Positions 18,478-28,756 of a stretch of DNA of 64,000 nucleotides are shown here, one piece after another. Source of the stretch: Roseovarius azorensis (lineage in GTDB: Bacteria; Pseudomonadota; Alphaproteobacteria; Rhodobacterales; Rhodobacteraceae); NCBI RefSeq assembly GCF_900109455.1, contig NZ_FOAG01000008.1, positions 1-64,000 on the forward strand. The letters run 5' to 3'. The position numbers and the translations under genes were made by a program. The notes beneath the pieces are model-generated. The model saw only the letters and a program-made list of their open reading frames with translations, searched no databases and was not told the DNA's origin. The number at the start of each line of letters is the position of its first letter. Position 1 is the first letter of the stretch.

Positions 18478-20993
18478 GCCTGCGCGTGGCGGTGAAACTC
18501 GCCCGGCGCGAATTGCGTGGCGGGCTGCATGGGTTTCGCATCTTTCTCGGCTGCGTGATCCTTGGCGTGGCCGCCATCGCCGCCGTCGGCACCATTCGTG
18601 AGAGTATCGCAGCGGGGCTGGTTGAACAGGGTGCGTCCCTGCTCGGAGGCGATGCCGAACTGGAATTGACCTATCGCTTCGCGACCGAGGCAGAGCGCGA
18701 CTGGATTCGCAGCAACAGCCTGCAACATTCTGAAATCGCAGATTTTCGGTCGATGGCGATTGCTCCGGACGGTCGCCGGGAACTGACCCAGGTCAAGGCC
18801 GTGGACAACGCTTATCCGCTGATTGGTCAAGTGGAACTTGTCCCCGACATACCACTGGCGCAGGCGCTTGCAGGAGCCGGGGATGTGCCCGGCGCAGTGA
18901 TGCATCCCCTGCTGATCGGGCGGCTCGGGATCGGAGTCGGCGACACGTTCCAGCTAGGCGCGCAGGAGTTCCGCCTGATGGCGGAGCTGACACGAGAGCC
19001 GGATCAGACGCAGGCTGGCTTTGGCCTCGGACCGCGCACGATCGTAGCCATGCCCGCACTCCGTAACTCTGGCCTGCTTAATCCCGGCTCTCTCTTTACC
19101 ACGAAATACCGGCTCGACCTGCCCGAGGAAACCGACCTCGAAACGCTGCAAGCACGCGCCATGACCGACCTTGACGGCAGCGGTTTTCGCTGGATGGATG
19201 CCCGCAACGGCACGCCGCGCGTGGCCGAATTTGTCACCCGGCTGGGGGCGTTTCTAGTGCTGGTGGGACTGTCAGGTCTGGCGGTGGGGGGGGTCGGCAT
19301 TTCCGCCGCTCTGCGCGCCTATCTGGCGGGGAAGACGCAGGTCATCGCCACATTGCGCACGCTGGGGGCTGATCAGCGGACGATCTTTCTGACCTATTTC
19401 CTGCAGGTGGGCGTACTTGCTTTCGCCGGAATTGTGGCGGGGATCGTGCTTGGGGTGGGTCTGCCGGTGGCGCTCGGGCCGGTGTTTGCGGATCGCCTGC
19501 CGGTGCCCGCGGTCTTTGCCCCATATGGCGCGCCAATGGCCGAGGCCGCACTCTACAGCGCGCTGAGCGTGCTCATCTTCACGCTCTGGCCATTGGCCCG
19601 GGCGCGCGAGGTGCGCGCCGCGGCGCTTTATCGCGAAGCGGCAGGCAGCGTGCGGCGCTGGCCGAGCTGGCCTTATGTGGCGGCAACGCTTGGCCTGATC
19701 GCAGCACTTCTGACAGCCGCTGCGCTCTTTTCCGGCAACTTGCGGCTGACCCTCTGGACCGCGGGCGGCATCCTGAGTGCGCTCATGGTGCTGGCGGTGG
19801 CCGCCGCCCTGATGCAGCGCGCGGCACGTGTGATCCGACCCAGACTGCGGCAACGCCCGGCGCTTGGCTGGGCGCTCGGGGCCATCGGCGGGCCAGGCAC
19901 AACCGCCGGGCCGGTGATGCTGTCGCTGGGGCTGGGCCTGTCGGTGCTGGCCGCAGTAGGACAGATCGACGGCAACCTGCGCCGCGCCATCGCCGCCGAC
20001 CTGCCCGAACGCGCGCCGTCCTATTTCTTTGTCGACCTGCAAAAGGATCAGATGACATGGTTTCTGGAGCGGTTGGAAACCGACCCGGCGGTCAGCCGTA
20101 TCGACAGCGCGCCGATGCTGCGCGGGATCATCAGCCGGATCAATGGCCGCCCCGCAACCGAGGTAGCGCCGGGTCATTGGGTCGTCGAGGGCGACCGCGC
20201 GGTAAGCTATTCGGATGCTCTGCCCGCCCGCACCACACTGACGGCGGGCACCTGGTGGAGCAAGGACTATGACGGGCCGCCGCAGCTCAGCTTTTCCGCC
20301 GAAGAGGCCGGGGAAATGGGTTTGAAACTGGGCGACGAAATCACCCTGAACATCCTTGGCCGCGAGATCACGGCACCGATCACGTCGTTCCGCGAGGTGG
20401 ATTTTTCAACCGCCGGAATGGGCTTCGTGATGCTGATGAATCCGGCGGCGCTCGCCGGTGCCCCACATACTTTCATCGCCACCGTCTATGCCGAGCAAGA
20501 GGCAGAGGCCGCGATCCTGCGCGATGTGACCGACCGCTATCCAAATGTGACCGCGATCAACGTACGCGATGCGCTTATGCAGGTTTCGGACCTGCTGGCG
20601 GGGCTTGCCTCTGCCACATCCTGGGGGGCCTCGGTGACGCTGCTGACCGGGTTTCTAGTGTTGATCGGCGCGGCCGCGGCAGACAGCCGGGCACGCACCT
20701 ATGAAGCGGCTATCCTCAAGACTCTCGGGGCGACGCGCGCGCGTATCCTGACAAGCCTTGTCCTGCGCGCCACCATTCTGGGGGCGGCGGCGGGGCTGGT
20801 GGCGCTTGGCGCGGGGCTGGCGGGGGGCTGGGCGGTCAGCCATTTCGTGATGGATACCGGATTTCAGGTAATCTGGCCCTCGGCTCTCGCCATCATTCTG
20901 GGCGGCATGGTGGTAACATTGCTGGCGGGGCTGGGATTCGCCCTAGGACCTCTCACCGCGCGCCCGGCACGCACGCTGCGCGCGCGCGAATAG
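18474..20993 (+). CDS. FtsX-family ABC permease (YbbP-like), 839 aa
   Basis: This large inner-membrane protein has an N-terminal membrane helix (FRIFLGCVILGVAAIAAVGT) and a long periplasmic domain. Two FtsX domains follow (around LVLVGLSGLAVGGVGISAAL and SVTLLTGFLVLIGAAAADSR), the second with ILKTLGATRARILTSLVLR, the coupling-helix signature. It should pair with the ATPase just upstream. Partners of this type move lipids or exert mechanical work on periplasmic substrates rather than transporting across the membrane; the genetic link to a TesA-like esterase suggests a lipid or ester-linked substrate, but this is inferred. Length agrees with YbbP-type permeases. Confidence 0.93.
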   Translation: MSLRVAVKLARRELRGGLHGFRIFLGCVILGVAAIAAVGTIRESIAAGLVEQGASLLGGDAELELTYRFATEAERDWIRSNSLQHSEIADFRSMAIAPDGRRELTQVKAVDNAYPLIGQVELVPDIPLAQALAGAGDVPGAVMHPLLIGRLGIGVGDTFQLGAQEFRLMAELTREPDQTQAGFGLGPRTIVAMPALRNSGLLNPGSLFTTKYRLDLPEETDLETLQARAMTDLDGSGFRWMDARNGTPRVAEFVTRLGAFLVLVGLSGLAVGGVGISAALRAYLAGKTQVIATLRTLGADQRTIFLTYFLQVGVLAFAGIVAGIVLGVGLPVALGPVFADRLPVPAVFAPYGAPMAEAALYSALSVLIFTLWPLARAREVRAAALYREAAGSVRRWPSWPYVAATLGLIAALLTAAALFSGNLRLTLWTAGGILSALMVLAVAAALMQRAARVIRPRLRQRPALGWALGAIGGPGTTAGPVMLSLGLGLSVLAAVGQIDGNLRRAIAADLPERAPSYFFVDLQKDQMTWFLERLETDPAVSRIDSAPMLRGIISRINGRPATEVAPGHWVVEGDRAVSYSDALPARTTLTAGTWWSKDYDGPPQLSFSAEEAGEMGLKLGDEITLNILGREITAPITSFREVDFSTAGMGFVMLMNPAALAGAPHTFIATVYAEQEAEAAILRDVTDRYPNVTAINVRDALMQVSDLLAGLASATSWGASVTLLTGFLVLIGAAAADSRARTYEAAILKTLGATRARILTSLVLRATILGAAAGLVALGAGLAGGWAVSHFVMDTGFQVIWPSALAIILGGMVVTLLAGLGFALGPLTARPARTLRARE

Positions 20994-21051
20994 CTGCGTT
21001 GATTTCAACCAGACGGGCTGGCACTCAGAACCCGCCACAACAGGAGACGCC

Positions 21052-21918
21052 ATGATCGATTCGCTGCCCATTCCGCTCTCGCCGCCCCTGACGCCAGCGC
21101 AGCAATGCATGCTGATCAATCTGGTACGCCGAGCGGCACGGGCAGAGATCATGCCACGGTTCCGCAATCTCACCCGTGCGGATGTTACTACGAAATCGGG
21201 ACCGCATGATCTGGTGACAGAGGCCGATCATCAGGCGGAGGCGATGCTGGCGCGCGGGTTGCAGGCCATGTTTCCGCATGCCCTGATCGTAGGTGAAGAG
21301 GCGGTAGCGGCCAAGCCCGCCCTGCGCGACGACGTGTCCGAGGCGGAACTCGCCTTTATCATCGACCCGGTGGACGGGACGTGGAATTTCGTGCATGGCC
21401 TGCCGCTCTTTGGCGTGATCATCGCCGTCACACGCTTTGGCAGACCGGCGTTGGGGCTGCTCTATGATCCTGTGTCGGATGACTGGATCCTCGCCGACGA
21501 AACGACACCGTCACGTCTTGCCGCCGCTATCGGTGCGGAGCGTCCGGCTCGGGTGTCGGCGGGAGGTCCGCTGCACGAGTTACAGGGCTACATGCACTAT
21601 TATCTCATGCAACAGGAGCGGCAGGAACAACTGGCGCCGCTCTTGCCCGCGCTCGCGCGCTGCATAGCGCTCAGATGTTCGTGCCACGAATACCGCCTGC
21701 TGGCGCAGGGGGCGGTGGACTTCGTCATGTCGGACGTGCTCAACCCCTGGGATCACGCGGCGGGGGTTCTGGCCTGCCAGCAGGCGGGCGGCGTGGCGCG
21801 CATGCTGGACGGGCGGGATTACTCGACCACGATCACCAAAGGCGTGCTGCTTTCTGCCGCCAATCAGGACACATGGAACCGTCTGCGCGATCATTTCGCC
21901 TGTCTTCTGGACGAATGA
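21052..21918 (+). CDS. Inositol-monophosphatase-family phosphatase
   Basis: It is 288 residues, starting at an ATG with CAGGAGA upstream. The metal and phosphate site is intact: GEEAV (Glu82/83), IDPVDGTWNFVHGLP (Asp105 and Asp108) and the late NPWDHAAGVLACQQAGG with the third metal Asp. Substrates in this family include inositol phosphate, histidinol phosphate, fructose-1,6-bisphosphate and PAP, and none can be picked from the sequence. It is a probable soluble cytoplasmic Mg2+ enzyme. It is the last gene of a plus-strand run after the ABC pair, with 58 bases between. Confidence 0.9.
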   Translation: MIDSLPIPLSPPLTPAQQCMLINLVRRAARAEIMPRFRNLTRADVTTKSGPHDLVTEADHQAEAMLARGLQAMFPHALIVGEEAVAAKPALRDDVSEAELAFIIDPVDGTWNFVHGLPLFGVIIAVTRFGRPALGLLYDPVSDDWILADETTPSRLAAAIGAERPARVSAGGPLHELQGYMHYYLMQQERQEQLAPLLPALARCIALRCSCHEYRLLAQGAVDFVMSDVLNPWDHAAGVLACQQAGGVARMLDGRDYSTTITKGVLLSAANQDTWNRLRDHFACLLDE

Positions 21919-22014
21919 AGCCCTCAAATGACTTTTTCATTGCCATAATATCACCATAGGCTCATGAATAAGTGAGGGGGATCACCCCAATTTCATCTCA
22001 TTCGGATTTCAGGC

Positions 22015-23799
22015 ATGACTTCGACCCGGCGCAAGACGGATCAATCAGACGTTGTGACCCTGTCCGAAGAGGACCGGGCCGAAGCGATTGACCGTCTCTA
22101 TGACGTGGCGCTCGATCCGACCCGATATGAAGCCCTTCTGGATCATTGGGAAAGCGCCATCGGCCCGCTGCGCGCGCAGGTGGACCTGAGCGCGCCGCGG
22201 TTACTGGATGACCCACAGATCGCCGCACATTTTCGCAGGGCAACAGAATTTCTGGATCGTGTGGCGCTCGGCGACAGGAAAGGCGACCTGGAGGCAATTC
22301 TGGCACCGTTCGACAGGGTGGCGACCGTCCTGTTCGACCGGAAATATAAGCTGCGCGCAGCCAATGCGGCAGCGCGGCAAGTGATGAACCTCCCCGAACA
22401 GGCCTGCCTGCGCGACCTGCCGATCCACGAAGCGGATATCAACGCGGTCGCCACCACATTGTCGATGCTGTTTGAGGATCCGGAAAAGGACACCGCCGTA
22501 TTGCGCGTGCGCTCGCGCCGGGCAGATCATCTGATAGTTCTTCGTCTGCAACGCTGCGCGGCGGCTGACGGCACGGTGCTTGTGCTGGCGGCCTCGAACG
22601 AGGTGACGCTGCCGCCCGGTTTCTGCGACATCCTGCGGCAGGCGTTCGAACTCACCGCAACCGAGGCAGAAATCCTGCGGCATCTGGTCGACTGCCGCTC
22701 GGTCAACGAAATCGCCGCAGAGCGCGATCGATCGGTCGATACGATCCGCGTACAGATCAAGTCCATTCTCGCCAAGACCGAGACCCATTCCCAGCTGGAG
22801 CTGGTGCGTCTGGCGTTGTCGGTGATGGACATGACGACAATGACGACCCAACCGGCCTCCGCTCCGCGCGTGGTGAGTCGTGGCTATGCCATGCTGGTCG
22901 AGCACGATTACAAATCTCTGGTGACCCCCGACGGGCGGCGAGTGGATTATCTGGTGCTGGGGGCCGCGCAGGGGCGCCCGGTCCTCTATCTGCCGCTGGA
23001 TTTCGGGCTTGTCCGCTGGCCCGCCTCGGCCGAGAGCTTTGCCGCGCGGCGCGGTCTGCGCGTGATCGTACCGCTGCGACCGGGCTATGGCATGTCGGAT
23101 ATGGTGGGGCGGAGCGAAGATTATGACGCGGCGCTGATCGCCGATACCATGCTGGTGCTACGCGCCGAAGGGGTCACTCGCTGTCCGGTCATTTGCCTGA
23201 GCGGCGATGCCTATTATGCCGTGCGGCTGGCCCGGACCTATCCGGAAACGTTCAGCGGGATCATTGCCTGCGCCGGCATGCTGCCCCTGACGCGCCGCGA
23301 GCAGTTCGAGCGCATGGACAAATGGCACCGTTTCATCATCGCAGGCGCAAAATACACCCCGCATTTGCTGCCATTCATGGTCAAGGCCGGGTTCGTGCTG
23401 GCGGAACGGATCGGCAAGCGCGGCTTTGTCCATGCGGTTTTCGGCAATTCCGCCGCTGACATCGCCACATTCGAGAACAAGGAGGTCTATGAAGCGATAA
23501 TCATCGGTTCGGAAACAGCCCTGTCGGAACACAATTGCGCGCATGAGGCATTTTCGCGCCAGCTGGTATCCGGCCAGTTGGAGGACTGGAGTGCCGAGAT
23601 TAATGCGTTGCGCGGCCAGTTGCCCGTGATCTTCATGAACGGCACCCAGGATCCGCAGGTGCCTCTGGCCACTTTCGAGGACTTCCGCCGCGAATATGAC
23701 TGGATCGAGTTCCACCTCTTCGAGGATGCGGGACAACTACTATTTTTCCGCCATTGGCGACAAGTCCTGACGCGCTTGATCTCACTCATTGAGGATTAA
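22015..23799 (+). CDS. Fusion of LuxR-type DNA-binding domain and alpha/beta-hydrolase domain (594 aa)
   Basis: Residues about 95-200 look like a PAS-type sensor (DRVATVLFDRKYKLRAANAA). Residues 207-270 are a LuxR/GerE helix-turn-helix (FELTATEAEILRHLVDCRSV, then IAAERDRSVDTIRVQIKSIL). Residues 285-594 are an alpha/beta hydrolase: the oxyanion region VLYLPLDFG, nucleophile region ICLSGDAYYAVRLA with a candidate Ser396, and acid Asp546 in IFMNGTQDP. The expected catalytic His position reads EDAGQLLFF, with Gln574 in place of His. The hydrolase part may therefore bind a ligand rather than cut it, making the protein a one-component regulator. The gene is monocistronic with an AT-rich promoter region (21919-22014). 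Confidence 0.88.
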   Translation: MTSTRRKTDQSDVVTLSEEDRAEAIDRLYDVALDPTRYEALLDHWESAIGPLRAQVDLSAPRLLDDPQIAAHFRRATEFLDRVALGDRKGDLEAILAPFDRVATVLFDRKYKLRAANAAARQVMNLPEQACLRDLPIHEADINAVATTLSMLFEDPEKDTAVLRVRSRRADHLIVLRLQRCAAADGTVLVLAASNEVTLPPGFCDILRQAFELTATEAEILRHLVDCRSVNEIAAERDRSVDTIRVQIKSILAKTETHSQLELVRLALSVMDMTTMTTQPASAPRVVSRGYAMLVEHDYKSLVTPDGRRVDYLVLGAAQGRPVLYLPLDFGLVRWPASAESFAARRGLRVIVPLRPGYGMSDMVGRSEDYDAALIADTMLVLRAEGVTRCPVICLSGDAYYAVRLARTYPETFSGIIACAGMLPLTRREQFERMDKWHRFIIAGAKYTPHLLPFMVKAGFVLAERIGKRGFVHAVFGNSAADIATFENKEVYEAIIIGSETALSEHNCAHEAFSRQLVSGQLEDWSAEINALRGQLPVIFMNGTQDPQVPLATFEDFRREYDWIEFHLFEDAGQLLFFRHWRQVLTRLISLIED

Positions 23800-23966
23800 T
23801 TTAGACCCTACCCCAAACTGGGTATGACAGACTCACCTTTATCACGGTAATGTGAGTTTATGTGAACAGGGCGGGATAACGTGATTGTGCTGCCGTTTCT
23901 GTCGCTTTTCCGGTCGCCGATCAAGGACCGGAGGGACATTTTAGATAGGTGTTTCAGTATGTAGTT

Positions 23967-23990
23967 GGGGCGGTCCTTGCGGGCCGCCCC
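23967..23990 (-). terminator. Stem-loop downstream of gcvP
   Basis: On the minus strand GGGGCGG, a ten-base loop, and CCGCCCC form a hairpin 16 bases past the gcvP stop. The T-run after it is weak (AACTACATAC). The rest of the 206-base gap (23800-24005) holds nothing coding; an ACTCAC...TGTGAGT inverted repeat near 23832-23860 may end the preceding plus-strand gene. Confidence 0.5.
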
Positions 23991-24005
23991 TGTTACATTT
24001 TGCAC

Positions 24006-26855
24006 CTACTCGGCCGCCTCTGCATAATCCTCGAGCGGTGGGCAGGTACAGACCAGATTCCGGTCGCCATAGACATTATCCACGCGGTTGACCGGCGGCC
24101 AGTATTTGTCCACGCGGAAGGCCCCGGGCGGAAAGCATCCCTGCTCGCGGCTGTAGGGGCGATCCCAGTCCTTGACCAGATCCTCCATCGTGTGCGGCGC
24201 GTTCCTGAGTGGGTTGTTCTCCGGGTCGATGCGACCCTCCTCGATGTCGCGGATCTCTTCGCGGATCGCCAGCATCGCATCACAGAACCGGTCCAGTTCC
24301 GCCTTGGTCTCGCTCTCGGTGGGTTCAACCATCAACGTGCCCGCCACCGGCCAGCTCATCGTCGGCGCGTGAAACCCGCAATCGATGAGGCGTTTGGCGA
24401 TATCGTCCACGCTCACGCCCGCGCTCTCGGCAAAGGGGCGGACATCAAGGATGCATTCATGCGCAACGCGACCGTTACGGCCCTTGTAGAGCACGTCATA
24501 GGCCCCCTCCAGCCGCTTGGCGATGTAATTGGCGTTGAGAATCGCCACCCGCGTCGCCTGCGTCAACCCCGCACCGCCCATCATCAGGCAGTAGGCCCAT
24601 GAGATCGGCAGAAGCGAGGGCGAACCAAAGGGTGCGGCGCTGACCGGCCCCTCGGTCCCGCCCGTCGCGGGATGGCCGGGCAGATGCGGCACCAGATGCG
24701 GTTTCACCCCGATAGGACCCATGCCGGGGCCACCACCGCCATGCGGAATGCAGAACGTCTTGTGCAGATTGAGGTGACTGACATCGCCGCCCAGATCTCC
24801 GGGACGTGCGAGTCCGACCATCGCATTCATGTTGGCCCCGTCAATATAGACCTGCCCGCCGTGCTGATGCGTGATCTCGCAGACCTCACGAACGGTCTCT
24901 TCGAACACGCCGTGGGTCGAGGGATAGGTGATCATGCAGCCAGCCAGATTATCCGAATGCTTTTCAGCCTTGGCGCGGAAATCCTCTACGTCGATGTCAC
25001 CATTCGTGGCGGATTTGACTACCACAACCTCCCAGCCGACCATGTTTGCGCTCGCCGGATTGGTGCCATGCGCGCTGACGGGGATGAGACAGACGCGACG
25101 ATGCCCCTGCCCCTGTGCCCGGTGATACGCCGCGATGGTCAGAAGCCCCGCATATTCGCCCTGCGCGCCGGAATTGGGTTGCATCGAGATTGCGGCATAG
25201 CCGGTGATCTCACACAGCTTGGCGCTCAGGTCGTCGATTATCTCCTTGTAGCCAAGCGCCTGATCTGCAGGTGCAAAGGGATGCAGGAGCGCAAACTCGC
25301 GCCAGCTCACCGGCATCATTTCCGCAGCGGCGTTGAGCTTCATCGTGCAACTGCCGAGCGGGATCATCGCCCGGTCCAGCGCCAGATCGCGATCCGCGAG
25401 GCGACGCATGTAGCGCATCATCTCGGTTTCCGCCCGGTTCATGTGGAAGATCGGGTGCGTGAGGTAATCGCTCGTGCGCTGCAACGCCTCGGGGATGCGG
25501 TATTCGGGCGTGAAATCGCGATCCTCCATGATGATGCCAAAGGCGCGCCAGACCGCTTCGATGGTGGCCGTCCTTGTGCGCTCGTCCAGCGTGATGCCGA
25601 TCTTCGTTTCGCCCACGCGGCGCAGGTTCACCCCTTCGCGCACCGCCGCCTGCAGGACACCCCGCTGCAAGAGGCCCACATCGACGGTAACCGTATCGAA
25701 GAAATTGGCCGGCTCCACATGAAAACCAGCGGCCTCAAGCCCCTTGACCAGTCGCACGGTCTTGCGGTGGATGCGCTGCGCGATCGCCTTGAGTCCCTTT
25801 GGTCCGTGAAACACCGCATACATCGAGGCCATGACCGCCAGAAGCGCCTGCGCGGTGCAGACATTCGACGTGGCCTTTTCGCGCCGGATATGCTGCTCGC
25901 GGGTTTGCAGCGACAGGCGATAGGCGCGGTTGCCATGGCTGTCCACCGATACGCCCACGATACGCCCCGGCATAGCCCGTTTATAGGCATCGCGACAGGC
26001 CATGTAGGCCGCGTGCGGGCCCCCATAGCCCACCGGCACGCCATAGCGTTGCGTGCTGCCCACGGCGATATCGGCACCCATCGCCCCGGGTTCCTTCAGG
26101 AGCGTCAGCGCCAGCGGATCGGCGATCACGATGCCCAATGCGCCATGTTCGTGCAGCGCCGCAATCGGATCGGTGAAATCGCGCAGACAACCATAAGTGC
26201 CGGGATATTGGAAGATCGCGCCAAAAACCTTGTCAGCCTCCATCGCTTCGGGCGCTCCGACAATCACCTCGATGTCGAGCGGGGCGGCACGGGTCTGGAT
26301 CACGGCGATGTTCTGCGGATGGCAGTTCTCGTCAACGAAAAATACCTTGGCCTTGGACTTGGCCACACGCTGCGCCATGGTCATCGCCTCTGCCGCCGCC
26401 GTGGCCTCGTCCAGAAGCGAGGCATTGGCGATCTCGAGCCCGGTAAGGTCGCTCACCATCGTCTGAAAATTCAACAGCGCCTCCAGCCGTCCCTGACTGA
26501 TTTCCGGCTGATAGGGGGTATAGGCCGTATACCAGGCGGGATTCTCGAATATATTGCGCTGAATCGCGGGGGGCGTGACCGTGCCGTGATAACCCTGTCC
26601 GATGAGCGAGGTCAGAACCTTGTTCTTGGACGCAGTCTGCCACATGTGGAATTGCAACTCATGCTCCGACTTGGGTTTGCCGAAATCGAGCGGCTTTTCC
26701 TGCCGGATGGATTTCGGCACGGTCTCGTCGATGAGTTGATCGAGATTTTCGACTCCCAGCACCTCGAACATGCCCGCCATTTCATCGGGCGAAGGGCCGA
26801 TATGGCGGCGGTTGGCGAAATCGTAGGGCAGATAGTCGGTCGGCGTAAAGGTCAT
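24006..26855 (-). CDS. gcvP: Glycine dehydrogenase (decarboxylating), P-protein
   Basis: The PLP enzyme of the glycine cleavage system decarboxylates glycine and passes aminomethyl to lipoyl-GcvH. It is 949 residues from ATG 26855 ([20 protein letters not shown]), the length of the single-chain homodimeric form. The PLP lysine is Lys699 in [20 protein letters not shown]. The first half carries the related but PLP-free domain ([20 protein letters not shown]). It is the last gene of gcvT-gcvH-gcvP, 113 bases after gcvH, under the glycine riboswitch upstream of gcvT. Confidence 0.98.
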   Translation of the reverse strand: MTFTPTDYLPYDFANRRHIGPSPDEMAGMFEVLGVENLDQLIDETVPKSIRQEKPLDFGKPKSEHELQFHMWQTASKNKVLTSLIGQGYHGTVTPPAIQRNIFENPAWYTAYTPYQPEISQGRLEALLNFQTMVSDLTGLEIANASLLDEATAAAEAMTMAQRVAKSKAKVFFVDENCHPQNIAVIQTRAAPLDIEVIVGAPEAMEADKVFGAIFQYPGTYGCLRDFTDPIAALHEHGALGIVIADPLALTLLKEPGAMGADIAVGSTQRYGVPVGYGGPHAAYMACRDAYKRAMPGRIVGVSVDSHGNRAYRLSLQTREQHIRREKATSNVCTAQALLAVMASMYAVFHGPKGLKAIAQRIHRKTVRLVKGLEAAGFHVEPANFFDTVTVDVGLLQRGVLQAAVREGVNLRRVGETKIGITLDERTRTATIEAVWRAFGIIMEDRDFTPEYRIPEALQRTSDYLTHPIFHMNRAETEMMRYMRRLADRDLALDRAMIPLGSCTMKLNAAAEMMPVSWREFALLHPFAPADQALGYKEIIDDLSAKLCEITGYAAISMQPNSGAQGEYAGLLTIAAYHRAQGQGHRRVCLIPVSAHGTNPASANMVGWEVVVVKSATNGDIDVEDFRAKAEKHSDNLAGCMITYPSTHGVFEETVREVCEITHQHGGQVYIDGANMNAMVGLARPGDLGGDVSHLNLHKTFCIPHGGGGPGMGPIGVKPHLVPHLPGHPATGGTEGPVSAAPFGSPSLLPISWAYCLMMGGAGLTQATRVAILNANYIAKRLEGAYDVLYKGRNGRVAHECILDVRPFAESAGVSVDDIAKRLIDCGFHAPTMSWPVAGTLMVEPTESETKAELDRFCDAMLAIREEIRDIEEGRIDPENNPLRNAPHTMEDLVKDWDRPYSREQGCFPPGAFRVDKYWPPVNRVDNVYGDRNLVCTCPPLEDYAEAAE

Positions 26856-26968
26856 CGCAGTCTTCCCCTCACAGGTTGCGGGTGCCGGGCCGCTTCGGCC
26901 CTGCCTCCCGGCGTTCAATATTCCATGGATACTCCCGCACGGTATACCTGACTCCGCGCGGACCGGGC

Positions 26969-27328
26969 CTAGCTGATGTACTTCTGATAGGCGGCCTCAT
27001 CCATGTAGTCATCCATCTGACCCGGATCGCTCGGCTTGATCTTGAAGAACCAGGCATCGCCCATAGGGTCCTCATTGACCTTGCCCGGCTCATCAGCCAG
27101 CACTTCGTTGACCTCGACGATTTCGCCGTCGATGGGCGCGAGGATATCGCTGGCGGCCTTGACGCTCTCGATCACCACGACCTCGTCATCCTTGGTGACC
27201 TGCTTGCCGACTTCGGGAAGGTCAACAAAGACCACATCGCCCAGTTGTTCGCTTGCATGTTCAGTGATGCCCACGACCACGAGATCGTCCTCGACGCGCA
27301 GCCATTCGTGTTCTTCGGTGAATTTCAT
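26969..27328 (-). CDS. gcvH: Glycine cleavage system H protein
   Basis: The small lipoyl carrier shuttles the aminomethyl group between P, T and L proteins. Its 119 residues begin [20 protein letters not shown]. The lipoylated Lys57 lies in [20 protein letters not shown]. The conserved C-terminal [14 protein letters not shown] is intact. It lies 20 bases after gcvT on the same transcript. Confidence 0.98.
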   Translation of the reverse strand: MKFTEEHEWLRVEDDLVVVGITEHASEQLGDVVFVDLPEVGKQVTKDDEVVVIESVKAASDILAPIDGEIVEVNEVLADEPGKVNEDPMGDAWFFKIKPSDPGQMDDYMDEAAYQKYIS

Positions 27329-27348
27329 CTTGTGCTCCCTGATGATGT

Positions 27349-28473
27349 TCAGCGTTTGAAATTTGCGGGGGTAAAGGGCAATGGCACCACCCGGACAGGC
27401 AGACGCTTGCCGCGCACCTCGCCGTAGAGTTCGGTGCCCGGGCTGGCCAGACCAGCGGGCACGTAACCCATCGACATCGGCGCCTCGATGGTCGGGCCAA
27501 ACCCGCCCGAGGTGACATGACCGACGGCCTCGCCTCCCTCAGCGGTCGAGAAAAGCAGCGTGCCCTCGCGCATCGGCGCGCGCCCCTCGGGGCACAGGCC
27601 GACGCGGGCGCGCAGCGGGCCGTTGCTCAATTCGTCCAGAATGCGCTCTGCGCCGGGAAAGCCGCCCGCACGGTCGCCAACTGTCCGGCGCACCTTCTGA
27701 ATGGCCCAGCTAAGACTTGCCTCGACCGGCGTCGTTGTCGTGTCGATATCATGGCCATAAAGGCACAACCCCGCCTCGAGCCGCAGGCTGTCGCGCGCAC
27801 CAAGGCCTATGGGTTCCACATCCTCATGCGCAAGCAGCGCACGCGCAAACCGTTCAGCCTGCGCCTCGGCCACGGAAATTTCATAGCCATCCTCGCCTGT
27901 ATAACCCGAGCGCGAAATCCACAACTCGCCGAATTCCGATCCGAAGATGCCAACGTCCATGAAACGCATGTCGGTCACATCCGGCACCATCGCCGCAAGC
28001 ACCGCCTCGGCGGCGGGGCCTTGCAGCGCCAGAAGCGCGCGGTCAGTGACTTCCTCGATCTCGCAGCCCGGCAGATGGGCGCGCATATGGGCAATGTCCT
28101 GCGACTTGCAGGCCGCGTTGACGACGACGAACATGTGATCGCCGCGATTGGCCAGCATCAGGTCGTCGAGAATGCCCCCCGCCTCATCGGTGAAGAAGCC
28201 ATAACGCTGCCGCATCGCGCCAAGCCCGATGAGATCGACCGGTACCAGCCCCTCCATGGCGCGCGCGACCGCCTCGTACCCGCCCGGCGCACGCAGGATC
28301 ACCTGACCCATGTGGCTCACGTCAAACAGACCCGCCCTGGCGCGGCAATGCAGGTGTTCTTTCATCACGCCGAGCGGATATTGCACGGGCATTTCATAAC
28401 CGGCGAAGGGTACCATTTTGGCCCCCAATTCCCGGTGTAGCGCGTTCAGTGGTGTGAGTCTCAGATCAGCCAT
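27349..28473 (-). CDS. gcvT: Aminomethyltransferase, glycine cleavage T-protein
   Basis: It releases ammonia and moves the one-carbon unit to tetrahydrofolate. It is 374 residues. MVPFAGYEMPVQYPLGVMKE, then FDVSHMGQVIL with the catalytic Asp, DLMLANRGDHMFVVVNAACK and SRSGYTGEDGYEISV are standard T-protein signatures; the C-terminal barrel ends GKRLPVRVVPLPF. It is the first gene of the operon. A tandem glycine riboswitch lies within the 240 bases upstream. Confidence 0.97.
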   Translation of the reverse strand: MADLRLTPLNALHRELGAKMVPFAGYEMPVQYPLGVMKEHLHCRARAGLFDVSHMGQVILRAPGGYEAVARAMEGLVPVDLIGLGAMRQRYGFFTDEAGGILDDLMLANRGDHMFVVVNAACKSQDIAHMRAHLPGCEIEEVTDRALLALQGPAAEAVLAAMVPDVTDMRFMDVGIFGSEFGELWISRSGYTGEDGYEISVAEAQAERFARALLAHEDVEPIGLGARDSLRLEAGLCLYGHDIDTTTTPVEASLSWAIQKVRRTVGDRAGGFPGAERILDELSNGPLRARVGLCPEGRAPMREGTLLFSTAEGGEAVGHVTSGGFGPTIEAPMSMGYVPAGLASPGTELYGEVRGKRLPVRVVPLPFTPANFKR

Positions 28474-28562
28474 CCGCCAGTATCCCTTTCCCGATGGGTC
28501 CGGATCATCCGCTGATCATGCCGGCACCGTTCCGACGCAACGCCCAAAGGCTACGCCACGAT

Positions 28563-28716
28563 GCCCCCTCTGTCCTTTCGCCTGAGATCGCTATCCCTTC
28601 GGCGCCCCGCGTTTTCTTGCGGGGTCTCTCCAGAGTTCCGTTACCGGGCAGGTCCTTGCGCCTGAGAGTTTCCGGGGCGGTTGCTCCTTCGGCACTGGCT
28701 TGCGCCAGTTCTCCCT
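28563..28716 (-). promoter_or_regulatory. Tandem glycine riboswitch controlling gcvT-gcvH-gcvP
   Basis: On the minus strand two similar aptamers follow each other. The first opens GGGAGAACTGGCGCAAGCC, continues GCCGAAGGAGCAAC and CTCTCAGGCGCAAGGACC. The second opens GGAGAGACCCCGC, continues GCGCCGAAGGGATAGC and CTCAGGCGAAAGGACAGAGG. GGAGAG, CCGAAG and CAGGC-AAAGGAC are the conserved glycine-aptamer elements, and the two-aptamer form is the classical arrangement before gcvT. Glycine binding should turn the operon on. The 90 bases between the second aptamer and gcvT are the expression platform. Confidence 0.93.
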
Positions 28717-28756
28717 ATCCAGTCGTTGTGGACGCTAGTATACCGTGCGCGCCACA

